Source: Balneolales bacterium (GTDB lineage: Bacteria; Bacteroidota; Rhodothermia; Balneolales; Natronogracilivirgulaceae). From it: a stretch of DNA of 50,839 bases. The notes beneath the pieces are model-generated. The model ran no database searches, was not told the DNA's origin, and saw only the letters and a list, made by a program, of their open reading frames with translations. Of the stretch, positions 33,953 through 42,197 are shown one piece after another (within the stretch, counting starts at the first letter, position 1; each line of letters opens with the position of its first letter). The DNA is taken from assembly GCA_007120385.1 (NCBI GenBank), contig SKNT01000208.1, positions 1-50,839 on the forward strand, read 5' to 3'. A program made the position numbers and the translations under genes.

Positions 33953-34551
33953 GTTTCTATGAACCCGAAACAATAGTTTGCAATGGATCACTCTTTCGCC
34001 TGTACATCACCAAGAAGCAGATTGACAAACGCATCGAAGAACTTGCAGACCAGATCAACCGTGATTACGAAGGTAAAAAACCCATTTTTATCGGAATCCT
34101 GAATGGCGCGTTCATCTTCCTCGCAGACCTGATGAGACATGTCACCATTCCCTGCGAAGTCGATTTCTTCAAACTGAGCAGCTACGGTGACGAGAAGGTA
34201 TCATCCGGGCACGTAACGGAGCTCAAGGACCTGGATGCCGATGTGGAAGGCAGGCATATCATACTGATTGAGGATATTGTGGATACCGGCCTCTCCATGA
34301 GATACATGGTTGGCCGCATCAAGGCAAAAAAACCGGCATCGGTCACCGTCGTGACCCTGCTTCACAAGCCGGACGCCACCAAGCATTACGTCAATGTCGA
34401 TTATGTCGGCTTTCAGATCCCCACACTGTTTGTGCTCGGGTACGGCATGGACTATGCCCAGGAAGGCAGGAACCTGGCCCAGATTTATGTCATTAATGAG
34501 GAATCCGAGGTTGGTCCATCCCCTGTGATCCCCGACCTCGCTGAAAAATAG
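33949..34551 (+). CDS. hpt: Hypoxanthine phosphoribosyltransferase
   Basis: The protein is 200 residues from the ATG at 33949, which overlaps the tilS stop as ATGA. It salvages hypoxanthine and guanine to IMP and GMP using PRPP. Family motifs are FIGILNGAFIFLADLMRH, FFKLSSYGDEKVSSG, and the PRPP-binding ILIEDIVDTGLSM with adjacent acidic residues. KPDATKHYVNVDYVGFQIP supplies the base-binding region. The tilS-hpt pairing is frequent in bacteria. A weak CCCGG/CCGGG hairpin without a T-tract follows the gene. Confidence 0.96.
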   Translation: MSFYEPETIVCNGSLFRLYITKKQIDKRIEELADQINRDYEGKKPIFIGILNGAFIFLADLMRHVTIPCEVDFFKLSSYGDEKVSSGHVTELKDLDADVEGRHIILIEDIVDTGLSMRYMVGRIKAKKPASVTVVTLLHKPDATKHYVNVDYVGFQIPTLFVLGYGMDYAQEGRNLAQIYVINEESEVGPSPVIPDLAEK

Positions 34552-34573
34552 CCGCCCCGGTTCTTTTCCGGGA

Positions 34574-34604
34574 TTGAATTGCGATGAAAAATGGGCTATA
34601 TTTG
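34574..34604 (+). promoter_or_regulatory. Promoter of tRNA-Ser
   Basis: TTG at 34574-34576, then 20 bases, then TATATTTG at 34597-34604. This is a full TTG/TAnnTTTG promoter at the expected spacing, 71 bases before the tRNA. Confidence 0.6.
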
Positions 34605-34675
34605 AACTCTTGATTTTGTGGATGTGCAAGCCGGCCGAACAGATGGCCCGACCCGGTTTTCGCGGCCACAAATCC

Positions 34676-34764
34676 GGAGAGATGGCTGAGTGGTCGAAAG
34701 CGGCACCCTGCTAAGGTGTTGAGCCCTTCACGGGGCTCCGTGGGTTCGAATCCCACTCTCTCCG
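34676..34764 (+). tRNA. tRNA-Ser(GCU)
   Basis: The acceptor stem pairs GGAGAGA (34676-34682) with TCTCTCC (34757-34763). The anticodon stem GCACC/GGTGT closes loop CTGCTAA, giving anticodon GCU, which reads AGC and AGU as serine. The long variable arm, with GAGCC pairing to GGCTC, is the class II hallmark of tRNA-Ser. The T arm is GTGGG-TTCGAAT-CCCAC. The discriminator is G, as expected for serine. The terminal CCA is not encoded, so it must be added enzymatically. Confidence 0.96.
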
Positions 34765-34774
34765 CACTCCGCAA

Positions 34775-34811
34775 GCGGTACTTCACATATGTGAGGTTCC
34801 GCTTTTTTTTT
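34775..34811 (+). terminator. Intrinsic terminator after tRNA-Ser
   Basis: A stem of 12 paired bases with one mismatch (GCGG pairs with CCGC, CTTCAC with GTGAGG) closes an ATAT loop. Nine T follow at 34803-34811. Confidence 0.8.
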
Positions 34812-35018
34812 GCCGTTATCCGGTGACACCCGCTTTCGGCTAAGTGCTTGACTGTAGCCATGGTAATCCCGTTTCTCATGGCCCCGGATGCATCATCTCA
34901 AATTTAATGAAATGTTCACACACCTTATCACCAGGTTACTATTTATAATGGATGAAGGTTATATTTAAGTGATTATTGAATTGAGACAGCTTTTCAATCT
35001 GTAAATCAGAGGAGTACA
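34812..35018 (+). promoter_or_regulatory. Intergenic region and leader of mgsA
   Basis: The 207 bases contain a near -7 element TATATTTA at 34960-34967 (one mismatch to TAnnTTTG) about 52 bases before mgsA. A good ribosome-binding site AGAGGAG at 35008-35014 lies four bases before its ATG. No gene is seen. Confidence 0.5.
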
Positions 35019-35519
35019 ATGAGTAAAGGAACCAAACCTGTTGATTACGCAACCGGTAAAAAACTGCAGAACAGAATTCCGATGGCGAAAAAGAAGAGAA
35101 TTGTCCTTATTGCACATGACAATCTCAAAAAAGAGCTGCTGGAATGGGCCCGTTGGAACAAGGAACTGCTTGCTCAGCATGAACTGTACGGTACGGGCAC
35201 TACCGGTGGCATCATCGCCAATGAGCTTGGACTGGATGTGCACCGGTTCAAAAGCGGACCTTTGGGCGGCGATCAGCAGGTCGGCTCAAAAATATCGGAT
35301 GGAGAAATCGATTTGATGATCTTTTTCTGGGATCCGATGTCCGCCCAGCCGCATGATGTCGATGTGAAGGCGCTGCTCCGTCTGGCTGTGGTCTACAACA
35401 CTCCGGTGGCATGTAACCGGTCCTCGGCTGACTTCATGATATCCTCCCCGCTGCTTCAGGAAGTGTACATCAGGAAACTGGAAGACTATGCAGCCATACT
35501 TGTCGATTTTCAGGACTGA
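35019..35519 (+). CDS. mgsA: Methylglyoxal synthase
   Basis: The protein is 166 residues, with a strong ribosome-binding site before the ATG. It converts dihydroxyacetone phosphate to methylglyoxal and phosphate, a bypass that relieves sugar-phosphate overload. The fold motifs are complete: [24 protein letters not shown] (phosphate loop), [39 protein letters not shown] with the catalytic Asp and His residues, and [14 protein letters not shown]. The N-terminus is about 20 residues longer than in E. coli. A hairpin terminator follows the gene, which is convergent with fbpC. Confidence 0.96.
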   Translation: MSKGTKPVDYATGKKLQNRIPMAKKKRIVLIAHDNLKKELLEWARWNKELLAQHELYGTGTTGGIIANELGLDVHRFKSGPLGGDQQVGSKISDGEIDLMIFFWDPMSAQPHDVDVKALLRLAVVYNTPVACNRSSADFMISSPLLQEVYIRKLEDYAAILVDFQD

Positions 35520-35576
35520 TAGTGACCCGGGAGGATTGAAGGTGACCTTGCAGGACCGACCGACCCGGCAAGTCTG

Positions 35577-35607
35577 ACAGGCCCGGGTGGCCCGCTCCTG
35601 TTTTTTT
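35577..35607 (+). terminator. Intrinsic terminator after mgsA
   Basis: ACAGG (35577-35581) pairs with CCTGT (35597-35601), with an inner CGGG/CCCG stem and small internal loops. Seven T end the element. It lies between convergent mgsA and fbpC. Confidence 0.7.
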
Positions 35608-35629
35608 CGCCGGGATTTGCCACATGGCC

Positions 35630-36796
35630 TCAGGACTTCCGCATGCCGGTATTAAAAGCAACGTTCAGATCCGGCTCCTCAAGAACCACCGCCGTCTCAA
35701 GCGGCCGAACATTCACCTGATCGCCGGCACGGAAATGGTGCCGGTTGTCCGTGTGCACAAGGCATTCCCTGGCCTTGATGCGCACCCTGTAGGTAATGTC
35801 ATGGCCCTTGAATTCCCTTGAGATGATCTCTCCCAGGTAATTGTCGTAGTGGCGGTTGGGCTTTTCCACCGTAAGGTGCTCGGGCCGGATGGAGAGCGTG
35901 ACCCGGCCGGTGGCGGGACGATCCAGGTTGACCCGTCCGAACTCGGTGAGCGCCGTGGCGCCGATGGCTTCGGCGGTGATCAGATTGGTGGTGCCAAGGA
36001 ACTGGGCAACAAAGCGGGTGCGCGGACGGTAGTAGACCTCTTCCGGCGTTCCGATCTGCTCGATGCGCCCGTTGTTCATCACAGCGATGCGATCGGCAAA
36101 CGAGAGCGCCTCTTCCTGGTCATGGGTCACCAGCACGGCCGTCATGCCGGCTTTTTTCAGCAGCGAGCGGATCTCATCCCGGGTGGACTGCCGCAGTACG
36201 GCATCCAGGTTGGAAAACGGCTCATCCAGCAGAATAAGCTCCGGGGTGGGCGCAATGGCCCGGGCCAGGGCGACACGCTGCTGCTGTCCGCCTGAAAGCT
36301 CAAATGGACTCCGGTTCCGGAATTCCCGAAGACCCATCATGCATAGTATCTCAAGCGCCCGTTCCTCACGCTGCTTGCGCGGCACCTTCCGCAGCCCGAA
36401 CATCACATTCCGTATGACCGATAGATGTGGGAAAAGTGCGTAATCCTGAAAAACAAAGCCGATTCCACGCTCTTCCGGCTCCAAGTATTCCGAATGGGTG
36501 GATGTGGCTCCGTTGCCTGCAGCGGTTTTGTCCCCTCCGGCACCGGCAGCGCCCGACTCCGGCCGGTTGTATGCCGGGCCGTTTCGGGTCAGAGTGCGTT
36601 CGTTCAGTATTACTTCGCCTTCATCGGCATGCTCAAAACCGGCGATCATGCGCAGTGTAGTGGTTTTTCCGCATCCACTCGGACCCAGAAGAGCAAAAAT
36701 CTCATTCCGGTTGACGGTAAACGAAACCCTGTCAACCACCTTTTCGGAGGGTTCGAATGACTTCGTGAGCCCGGTTGTTTTCAGAAGGGTTTCCAT
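35630..36796 (-). CDS. fbpC: Ferric iron ABC transporter ATPase
   Basis: The protein is 388 residues. It powers iron import at the inner membrane together with the FbpB permease. ABC motifs: Walker A GPSGCGKT (38-45), Q-loop at FVFQDYALFPH (Gln117), signature LSGGQ (167-171), Walker B LILLDEP (187-193), and H-loop in VLVTHDQEEAL. The C-terminal TOBE-type domain (TLSIRPEHLTVEKP) matches the FbpC/PotA group. A Gly/Ala/Ser-rich insertion (about 73-105, AAGAGGDKTAAGNGATS) sits between Walker A and the Q-loop, where most family members have only a few residues. The gene is last in the run fbpA-fbpB-fbpC, 29 bases after fbpB. Confidence 0.9.
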   Translation of the reverse strand: METLLKTTGLTKSFEPSEKVVDRVSFTVNRNEIFALLGPSGCGKTTTLRMIAGFEHADEGEVILNERTLTRNGPAYNRPESGAAGAGGDKTAAGNGATSTHSEYLEPEERGIGFVFQDYALFPHLSVIRNVMFGLRKVPRKQREERALEILCMMGLREFRNRSPFELSGGQQQRVALARAIAPTPELILLDEPFSNLDAVLRQSTRDEIRSLLKKAGMTAVLVTHDQEEALSFADRIAVMNNGRIEQIGTPEEVYYRPRTRFVAQFLGTTNLITAEAIGATALTEFGRVNLDRPATGRVTLSIRPEHLTVEKPNRHYDNYLGEIISREFKGHDITYRVRIKARECLVHTDNRHHFRAGDQVNVRPLETAVVLEEPDLNVAFNTGMRKS

Positions 36797-36825
36797 GGAT
36801 ACCAGCTGTGACGTCTTGGTTCAAA

Positions 36826-38412
36826 TTAACGCGATGTCCATTCGCGGGCAAAGAGCAACCCGACAAACAACGTCGAAAATAACAAAATTACAAGTGCATA
36901 GGGAGCCGCCTGACTGAACATGGCTTCGGCGGTATAGCTCCAGACATTGACGGCAAGAGTCTGGAAACCGACGGGCGCCAGTAGAAACGTAATGGGCAGC
37001 TCTTTCATTGCCGACATGAATACAAAAGCGGCAGAGACGATCAGACCGTTCCGCATGACAGGAAATGTTGCCAGGAAAAAGGCCTTGAGGCGCCCGTAAC
37101 CCAGTGACCGGGCCGCCTCCTCCATCCGGGGCGATGCCTGGTACAGTGCACTTCGCACCGGGCCGATGGCTTCAGCCAGAAAATGCAGGGCATAGGCCAG
37201 GATCAGAAGGGTTAGCGTTTGATAGAGCACCGGAACGGCATTGAGGGTGAAAAAAATCAACGCCAGGGCAAAGGCAAGGGGCGGAGTGGCGTAACCCAGG
37301 TAGGCAATGCGTTCGAGTCCGCGCGTGAGCCGCGATGGATGACGCACCCCGATGTAGGCCAACGGCACGGCAAGCGCCGTTGCCAGCAGGGCCGCCGGTG
37401 CCGATGCCATTGCCGATGCCGTCAGGGCCCGTTGCAGGCTGGCCAGTTGCTGTGTGTCAAAGGACTGCATCATCCAGAAGAGAATGGTGCTTACCGGCAG
37501 CACGAAGGAGAGAAGCACCAGCACCGTTACGAATATGTATGCCGGCCATTTCCAGTTGCCCATGGAGATAATCCCCGCCTTTTTTTCACTTCCCGTTCCC
37601 GTCCGGTGAAAAAACAGTCCGCGCAGCAGTTTGTATTCCACAACGAGGGCGGTGGAGGTGAGCACCAGCAGCATCAGGGCCAGCCACGCGGCGTAAACAC
37701 GGTCGTACGAGGCCGCGTACTGCAGGTAGATCGCATAGCTGAAGGTCTCGAACCGCATGAGTGAAACCGCCCCGAAATCACCCAGCACGTAGAGGAAAAT
37801 GATGAGTGTGCCGGCATAGTAGGCGGGACGCAGCTGCGGCATCGTGACGCGGAAGAACACTTCGGCCGGCCGGTAGCCAAGCGACCGCGAGGCTTCTTCC
37901 AGGGACGGATCCAGGCCGGCCAGCGCCGAACGGAAGTTGAGATAAAGATACGGGAACGTGTACAGGCTGATGGCTGTCAGCGCTCCGGTGAAGCCGCTGA
38001 GACGGGGCAGTTCCAGGCCGAAAACCAGTGCCAGTGTACCATTCGCTCCGGTGAATCCCAGCAGGGCATACGCCATGACATAGCCGGGTATGGCCAGAGG
38101 CAGCACGCCCATCAGGGTCAGTATCTTCCGGCCGGGTATGTTCGTGCGGGTTGTGATCCATGCCAGCGGAAGGGCTATCAGCGTGCCCACAATCAGGGTT
38201 CCCAGGGCCAGCATCAGGGTATTGTAAAGCAGCTGCAGGTTCCGGTAGCGGAAAATAAGCTCCAGGGAGAGCTGCGTGTCGGCTTCCAGGGCCCTGATCA
38301 GCAGGTAAAGCAGCGGGATGAGCACGGAGATCCCCACCAGCACCGCCGGCGTGAGAAAGTACCAGGAGGGCAGATTTTGTATGCGGAATATTTCGGAAAG
38401 TTTTCGCAGCAA
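36826..38412 (-). CDS. fbpB: Ferric iron ABC transporter permease
   Basis: The protein is 528 residues, beginning with a TTG at 38412 because no other start lies upstream in frame. About 12 membrane segments fall in two homologous halves. Each half has the EAA loop that contacts the ATPase: EEASRSLGYRPAEVFFRVTMPQLRP in part and EEAARSLGYGRLKAFFLATFP. This duplicated form is typical of FbpB/ThiP-type permeases. It forms the channel for iron delivered by FbpA. It lies 44 bases after fbpA and 29 before fbpC on the same strand. Confidence 0.92.
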   Translation of the reverse strand: MLRKLSEIFRIQNLPSWYFLTPAVLVGISVLIPLLYLLIRALEADTQLSLELIFRYRNLQLLYNTLMLALGTLIVGTLIALPLAWITTRTNIPGRKILTLMGVLPLAIPGYVMAYALLGFTGANGTLALVFGLELPRLSGFTGALTAISLYTFPYLYLNFRSALAGLDPSLEEASRSLGYRPAEVFFRVTMPQLRPAYYAGTLIIFLYVLGDFGAVSLMRFETFSYAIYLQYAASYDRVYAAWLALMLLVLTSTALVVEYKLLRGLFFHRTGTGSEKKAGIISMGNWKWPAYIFVTVLVLLSFVLPVSTILFWMMQSFDTQQLASLQRALTASAMASAPAALLATALAVPLAYIGVRHPSRLTRGLERIAYLGYATPPLAFALALIFFTLNAVPVLYQTLTLLILAYALHFLAEAIGPVRSALYQASPRMEEAARSLGYGRLKAFFLATFPVMRNGLIVSAAFVFMSAMKELPITFLLAPVGFQTLAVNVWSYTAEAMFSQAAPYALVILLFSTLFVGLLFAREWTSR

Positions 38413-38456
38413 AGTCTGTGTATCAGTATGTGTTACAAAAGGCGGCCGTATGCCGG

Positions 38457-39491
38457 TTACAGAAGCCCTGCTCTCCGAAGCAGATCCAGGGTGCGGTTCA
38501 GGTCACTGAGATCGTCCAGATCAAGATCGGGACTCACGTCCTGGATGTCGCTGAGCGGGGTGTCAACGGACCTGGTTGATATACCTTCCAGCACCGGATA
38601 CTCGTAAACCTCCCGGGTCACCCACTCCTGGTTTTCCGGTTCAAGCAGGAATTTCATGAATTTGAGGGCAGCATCCCTGTTGCGGGACGTTGTGAGCATG
38701 CCGATTCCGGCTACGTTCACCAGATTACCCGAATCGCCATCGGCAAACAGGGTCTGTTCAACAGGAAAGTCCGGATCCGTTTCCCGGAAACGAAACAGAT
38801 AATAGTGATTGGTCAGGGCGATGTCGATTTCCCCGGCGGCGACTGCCTGCAGCAGGGCGCTGTTGTTAATATACCCCTGGGTGTTGTTGGCTTTCATGTC
38901 ATGCAGCCACTGCAGGATGACATCGTCTCCTTCCAGCAGCCGCATGGCCGTCAAGAGGGACTGGAATGATCCGTTGCTCGGGGCCCACCCCACTCGTCCG
39001 CGCCAACGCCTGTCTGCAAGACCGAAGATGGACTCCGGGAGAAGGTCCGCATCCACACGGGAGGTGGAATAGGCCATCACACGGGCCCGCCCGCTGGTGG
39101 CAATCCAGGTTCCCTCGGAATTATGGAGTTGTGCCGGAAGCAATGATAGCAATTCCTCCGGCAGCGGTTCAAACATGCCGTTCCGGTGTACGGCGCCAAG
39201 CGCCCCGGCATCCTGGGCCCAGAAGACATCAGCGGGTGTGCGCCGGCCCTCCTCCAGTAGGGCGACAGCCAGCTGGGTGGAGCCGCCGTAGCGCACGTTC
39301 ATGCGGATGCCATGCTCTTCCTCGAATTTTCGGATCAGCGGTTCCACAAGGGCCTTGCTTCTTCCGGAATAGATGGTCAGTGACTGGGCTGCGGTGTCCG
39401 GAACCCGTCCCGGCAGCATGAGCACGAGCAGCATTCCCGCCCACAAAAGAAACCGGCGGGTTTTGTTGGTAATGCATGTGATTGTCATCAT
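38457..39491 (-). CDS. fbpA: Ferric iron-binding periplasmic protein
   Basis: The protein is 344 residues with a signal peptide (basic start, hydrophobic core, DTAAQ near the cut). An ATG pair opens the gene and AAGG lies about eight bases before it. It is a class II periplasmic binding protein of the FbpA/AfuA type: SLTIYSGRSKALVEPLIRKF, RYGGSTQLA, ADVFWAQDAGALGAV, and the adjacent tyrosines in LTNHYYLFRF that bind Fe(III) in FbpA. It would capture ferric iron in the periplasm and deliver it to FbpB. It lies 133 bases after feoB on the same strand. Confidence 0.92.
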   Translation of the reverse strand: MMTITCITNKTRRFLLWAGMLLVLMLPGRVPDTAAQSLTIYSGRSKALVEPLIRKFEEEHGIRMNVRYGGSTQLAVALLEEGRRTPADVFWAQDAGALGAVHRNGMFEPLPEELLSLLPAQLHNSEGTWIATSGRARVMAYSTSRVDADLLPESIFGLADRRWRGRVGWAPSNGSFQSLLTAMRLLEGDDVILQWLHDMKANNTQGYINNSALLQAVAAGEIDIALTNHYYLFRFRETDPDFPVEQTLFADGDSGNLVNVAGIGMLTTSRNRDAALKFMKFLLEPENQEWVTREVYEYPVLEGISTRSVDTPLSDIQDVSPDLDLDDLSDLNRTLDLLRRAGLL

Positions 39492-39624
39492 TTTCTACCT
39501 TTTATTTTATTGTCATAATCCGTTGTCCGGGGCCAAATCCACTCGTCTTTGCCGGCAGTTGCCAGTACGACCGAATGTGGACCCGGGATGAAGCCGCAGT
39601 AAGCCGTCAGGGGCTTTCACATTG
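39492..39624. other. Gap between feoB and fbpA
   Basis: The 133 bases show no clear terminator after feoB and no full promoter match before fbpA. The minus strand carries TGGATTTG, one base from TAnnTTTG. A small AAGCC/GGCTT hairpin lies near 39600. Read-through from feoB to fbpA is possible. Confidence 0.3.
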
Positions 39625-41343
39625 TCAGAACCCCGCATGCCGGAGCAGCAGGTGAAGCCCGCCGCCCGTCAGAATCACCACAAGAATCATGATAACCGTA
39701 AGTTTAAGCAGATCCGGAAGGCCTATTTCCCGGAAAAGCACCACGAAAGTTGCAATGCAGGGGAAGTAGACCATCAATACAACACTTGCAACGATCAGCT
39801 GGTTCAGATCCAGACCAAGCGGTGCGAGCATGCCCACCGCAACATCTTTTCGGAGAAATCCGACGATAAGTGCACCGCCTGCTTCGCCCGGCAGTCCAAA
39901 CAGCCCGGTTATCACCGGCGCAAATGCCCGGCTTATGTAATCGATGGCCCCCAGCGTGTAGAGCAGGTTCACCACAAACACCCCAAGCAGCACGTAAGGC
40001 AGCGCGCTGCGGATAAACCCGCTCATTCGCATGTAGATTTTCTTCCAGAGTGATTCCCAGTAAGGCATGCGGTAGGTCGGCAGGTCAATCAGCATTTCGG
40101 GTGATTCCCCTTTCAGAAAGAGATTCATCAAAAAGCCCATCACTATCCAGAGCAGGAAGAGCGTGCCATAGACGATTGCCAGTCCGGCTATGCCGGCCTG
40201 CCCAAGCAGACCGATGACCATGGCCTGCTGCGCCATGCAGGGCACTACGATGGCGATAAGTGTGGCCACGATGAAACGCTCCTTGCGTGTTTCGAGCATG
40301 CGTCCGGCCATCACGCCCGGGACGTTGCACCCGATGCCGAGCATCATCGGCACGATGGACAGTCCGTGAATGCCCAGCCGCTGCATGAACGCATCCACAA
40401 CGACACCCAGGCGGGGCAGATAGCCGACATCCTCCAGCAGGCTCAGGACCAGGTAAAAGCTGAAAATGTAGGGAAGGACAACGGCCAGGGGAATGAAGAG
40501 CCCGGTTGTCAGCAGGCCGAACGACTCTTCAAAGTGGATTTCGCCATCGATAAGCCCCCCGATAAGGATATCGTGCAGCAGCCCTTCGCTTCCAAGCAAA
40601 CCTGACATCCACAGGGCAACCGGGAGCCAGAGAAAAGCGAAAATACCCTCAAGGATCTCGTGCAGGAACTCGCCGAAATAAGCCACAAAGCCGAAACTCA
40701 ACAGCAGCACAAAAAGGGCGAAAAGCGGACCGTAAACCGGGTGTACCGTAGTATGGTCCAGTTTGTCGCGAAAGGTGGTTTGGCGGTCGGGCTTCTGTTG
40801 GATTTTTTTGCTGATATCCGTTGCCTTTTGCCACAGGGTAACGCCATTATCCGTAATGCGGGCGCTGCTGCGGGCTTCCGGCAGCCGGGTTTTCAGCTGG
40901 ATGATGCCCTCGCCGGTCAGTGCGCACGTCGGGATGACGGGGACTCCGAGCAATTCTTCCATCATGCCGGCATCAATCCGGATGCCTGCTTTTTGTGCCT
41001 CATCCCACACGTTCAGGGCAATGATCATCGGTTTGCCGGTCATGAGCAGCTGCAGCGTCAGGTAAAGTCCGCGCTCCAGTTGGGTGGCATCCAGCACATT
41101 GATAACCACATCACCGCCCGGAATCATGTCCGAGGCAACCGCTTCGGCCCGGTTGGTAGGCTCCAGGGCATAGGTGCCGGGGACGTCGATCACTTCCATG
41201 CTGTCGTCACCGGTGCGTAGCACACCTTGCGTGAACTCGACCGTGGTGCCGGCATAGTTGGATACCACCACGTGGGAGCCGGTCAGCCGCGAGAAAATTG
41301 CGCTTTTACCGACATTCGGGTTGCCCATGAGCAAGACACGCAT
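39625..41343 (-). CDS. feoB: Ferrous iron transporter B, compact form
   Basis: The protein is 572 residues, shorter than the usual 650-770. The N-terminal G domain has G1 GNPNVGKS (7-14), G3 DVPG and G4 NVWD. It carries ferrous iron across the inner membrane. The spacer between the G domain and the first transmembrane helix (about residue 213) is shorter than normal, and the usual C-terminal extension is absent. The membrane part has paired Gate-type segments and the conserved MLGIGCNVPGVMAGR and IVPCMAQQAMV stretches. It starts ten bases after feoA. Confidence 0.93.
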   Translation of the reverse strand: MRVLLMGNPNVGKSAIFSRLTGSHVVVSNYAGTTVEFTQGVLRTGDDSMEVIDVPGTYALEPTNRAEAVASDMIPGGDVVINVLDATQLERGLYLTLQLLMTGKPMIIALNVWDEAQKAGIRIDAGMMEELLGVPVIPTCALTGEGIIQLKTRLPEARSSARITDNGVTLWQKATDISKKIQQKPDRQTTFRDKLDHTTVHPVYGPLFALFVLLLSFGFVAYFGEFLHEILEGIFAFLWLPVALWMSGLLGSEGLLHDILIGGLIDGEIHFEESFGLLTTGLFIPLAVVLPYIFSFYLVLSLLEDVGYLPRLGVVVDAFMQRLGIHGLSIVPMMLGIGCNVPGVMAGRMLETRKERFIVATLIAIVVPCMAQQAMVIGLLGQAGIAGLAIVYGTLFLLWIVMGFLMNLFLKGESPEMLIDLPTYRMPYWESLWKKIYMRMSGFIRSALPYVLLGVFVVNLLYTLGAIDYISRAFAPVITGLFGLPGEAGGALIVGFLRKDVAVGMLAPLGLDLNQLIVASVVLMVYFPCIATFVVLFREIGLPDLLKLTVIMILVVILTGGGLHLLLRHAGF

Positions 41344-41353
41344 CCGCTTCTCC

Positions 41354-41599
41354 TCAAACCCCGTTCGTTTTTGCCGGTTTGACGATCAGCTTGGCCGCCA
41401 TGCCGCGGCCCATGGCCGCCTGGTGGCCGTCCACGCTGATGATGACGGGGCCGCGAATATATTGTGAACTGATCCTGCAAATTTTTTTCCCCTGGCGGAT
41501 CCCCATTCCTTCAAGCCGGCGGTTCATCAGAGGGCTTCCGTTGAAAGAAACGATTTCGGCCTCTTCTCTTAAATTCAATTCTATCAGTGACTTGTGCAT
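41354..41599 (-). CDS. feoA: FeoA, ferrous iron transport accessory protein
   Basis: The protein is 81 residues from the ATG at 41599. An ATG at 41623 would add eight. The SH3-like FeoA fold is seen in LIELNLREEAEIVSFNG, RRLEGMGIRQGKKICRI, GPVIISVDGHQAAMGRGMAAKLIV. FeoA is a small cytosolic protein that supports FeoB. It lies ten bases before feoB on the same strand, an operon. A 13-bp palindrome just upstream could be a regulator site. Confidence 0.9.
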   Translation of the reverse strand: MHKSLIELNLREEAEIVSFNGSPLMNRRLEGMGIRQGKKICRISSQYIRGPVIISVDGHQAAMGRGMAAKLIVKPAKTNGV

Positions 41600-41630
41600 T
41601 GTGTGGAAATAATGGCGGTTCATTGAATCT

Positions 41631-41643
41631 ATTAAGACTTAAT
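41631..41643. promoter_or_regulatory. Candidate operator before feoA
   Basis: ATTAAG-A-CTTAAT is a perfect palindrome with a one-base centre, in AT-rich sequence 8 to 32 bases before the possible feoA starts. It does not match the classic Fur box. A DtxR-like or other iron regulator site is possible. This is inference from position only. Confidence 0.3.
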
Positions 41644-41714
41644 CTAAATAAATTGCCGCACAAGTTCACCATTTTTTTTGCCGTGAGAGGGTAGCCGGAC
41701 GGGGGCGGACCCGG

Positions 41715-42146
41715 TCAGCCGGTGCCGGTAAGCGTCACGATAACGGAGCGGCTGCCGCCATGGTTGCGGTGCTCGCAGAGATAGATGCCCTGCCAGGTCC
41801 CCAGGGCAAGGCGTCCGTCACGTATTGGCAGGGTAAGGGAGCTGCCAAGGATGGATGCCTTGATGTGCGAGGTCATGTCATCGGGCCCCTCCAGCGTGTG
41901 CTGATACAGCGAAGTGTCCTCGGGGACGGTACGCGTGAAGTGTGTTTCAAAATCCGCCCGGACCGAGGGGTCGGCATTTTCATTGAGTGTCAGACTGGCG
42001 CTGGTATGGAGGATGTGGATGTGTGCCAGTCCGATCCGGATCTCATCGAGTTGTTCGAGCTGCCTGACGATCTCATCGGTGACGAGATGAAAGCCGCGCG
42101 GTTTGGAAGTGAGGCGGAGAGTCTGTTGATGCCAGATTTGTTCCAT
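41715..42146 (-). CDS. YjbQ family protein (UPF0047)
   Basis: The protein is 143 residues and matches the family end to end: [78 protein letters not shown]. Conserved histidines form a probable metal site. Members have been linked to thiamine phosphate synthase side activity, but the true role is unsettled. It follows the SDR gene by 51 bases on the same strand and precedes feoA by about 90. Confidence 0.93.
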   Translation of the reverse strand: MEQIWHQQTLRLTSKPRGFHLVTDEIVRQLEQLDEIRIGLAHIHILHTSASLTLNENADPSVRADFETHFTRTVPEDTSLYQHTLEGPDDMTSHIKASILGSSLTLPIRDGRLALGTWQGIYLCEHRNHGGSRSVIVTLTGTG

Positions 42147-42197
42147 TGCGAATTACAGATTATGAATGCCAGCTGTCATGATTCATGTTTGACCGCA

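Noticed and set aside
34676-34811. tRNA-Ser as an integration site for a mobile element
   Set aside because: No integrase, no repeat of the tRNA 3-prime end and no change in gene type follow. mgsA and housekeeping genes continue.
36480-36580. Frameshift or pseudogene in fbpC
   Set aside because: The frame is unbroken and all ABC motifs are intact. The extra residues form a low-complexity insertion.
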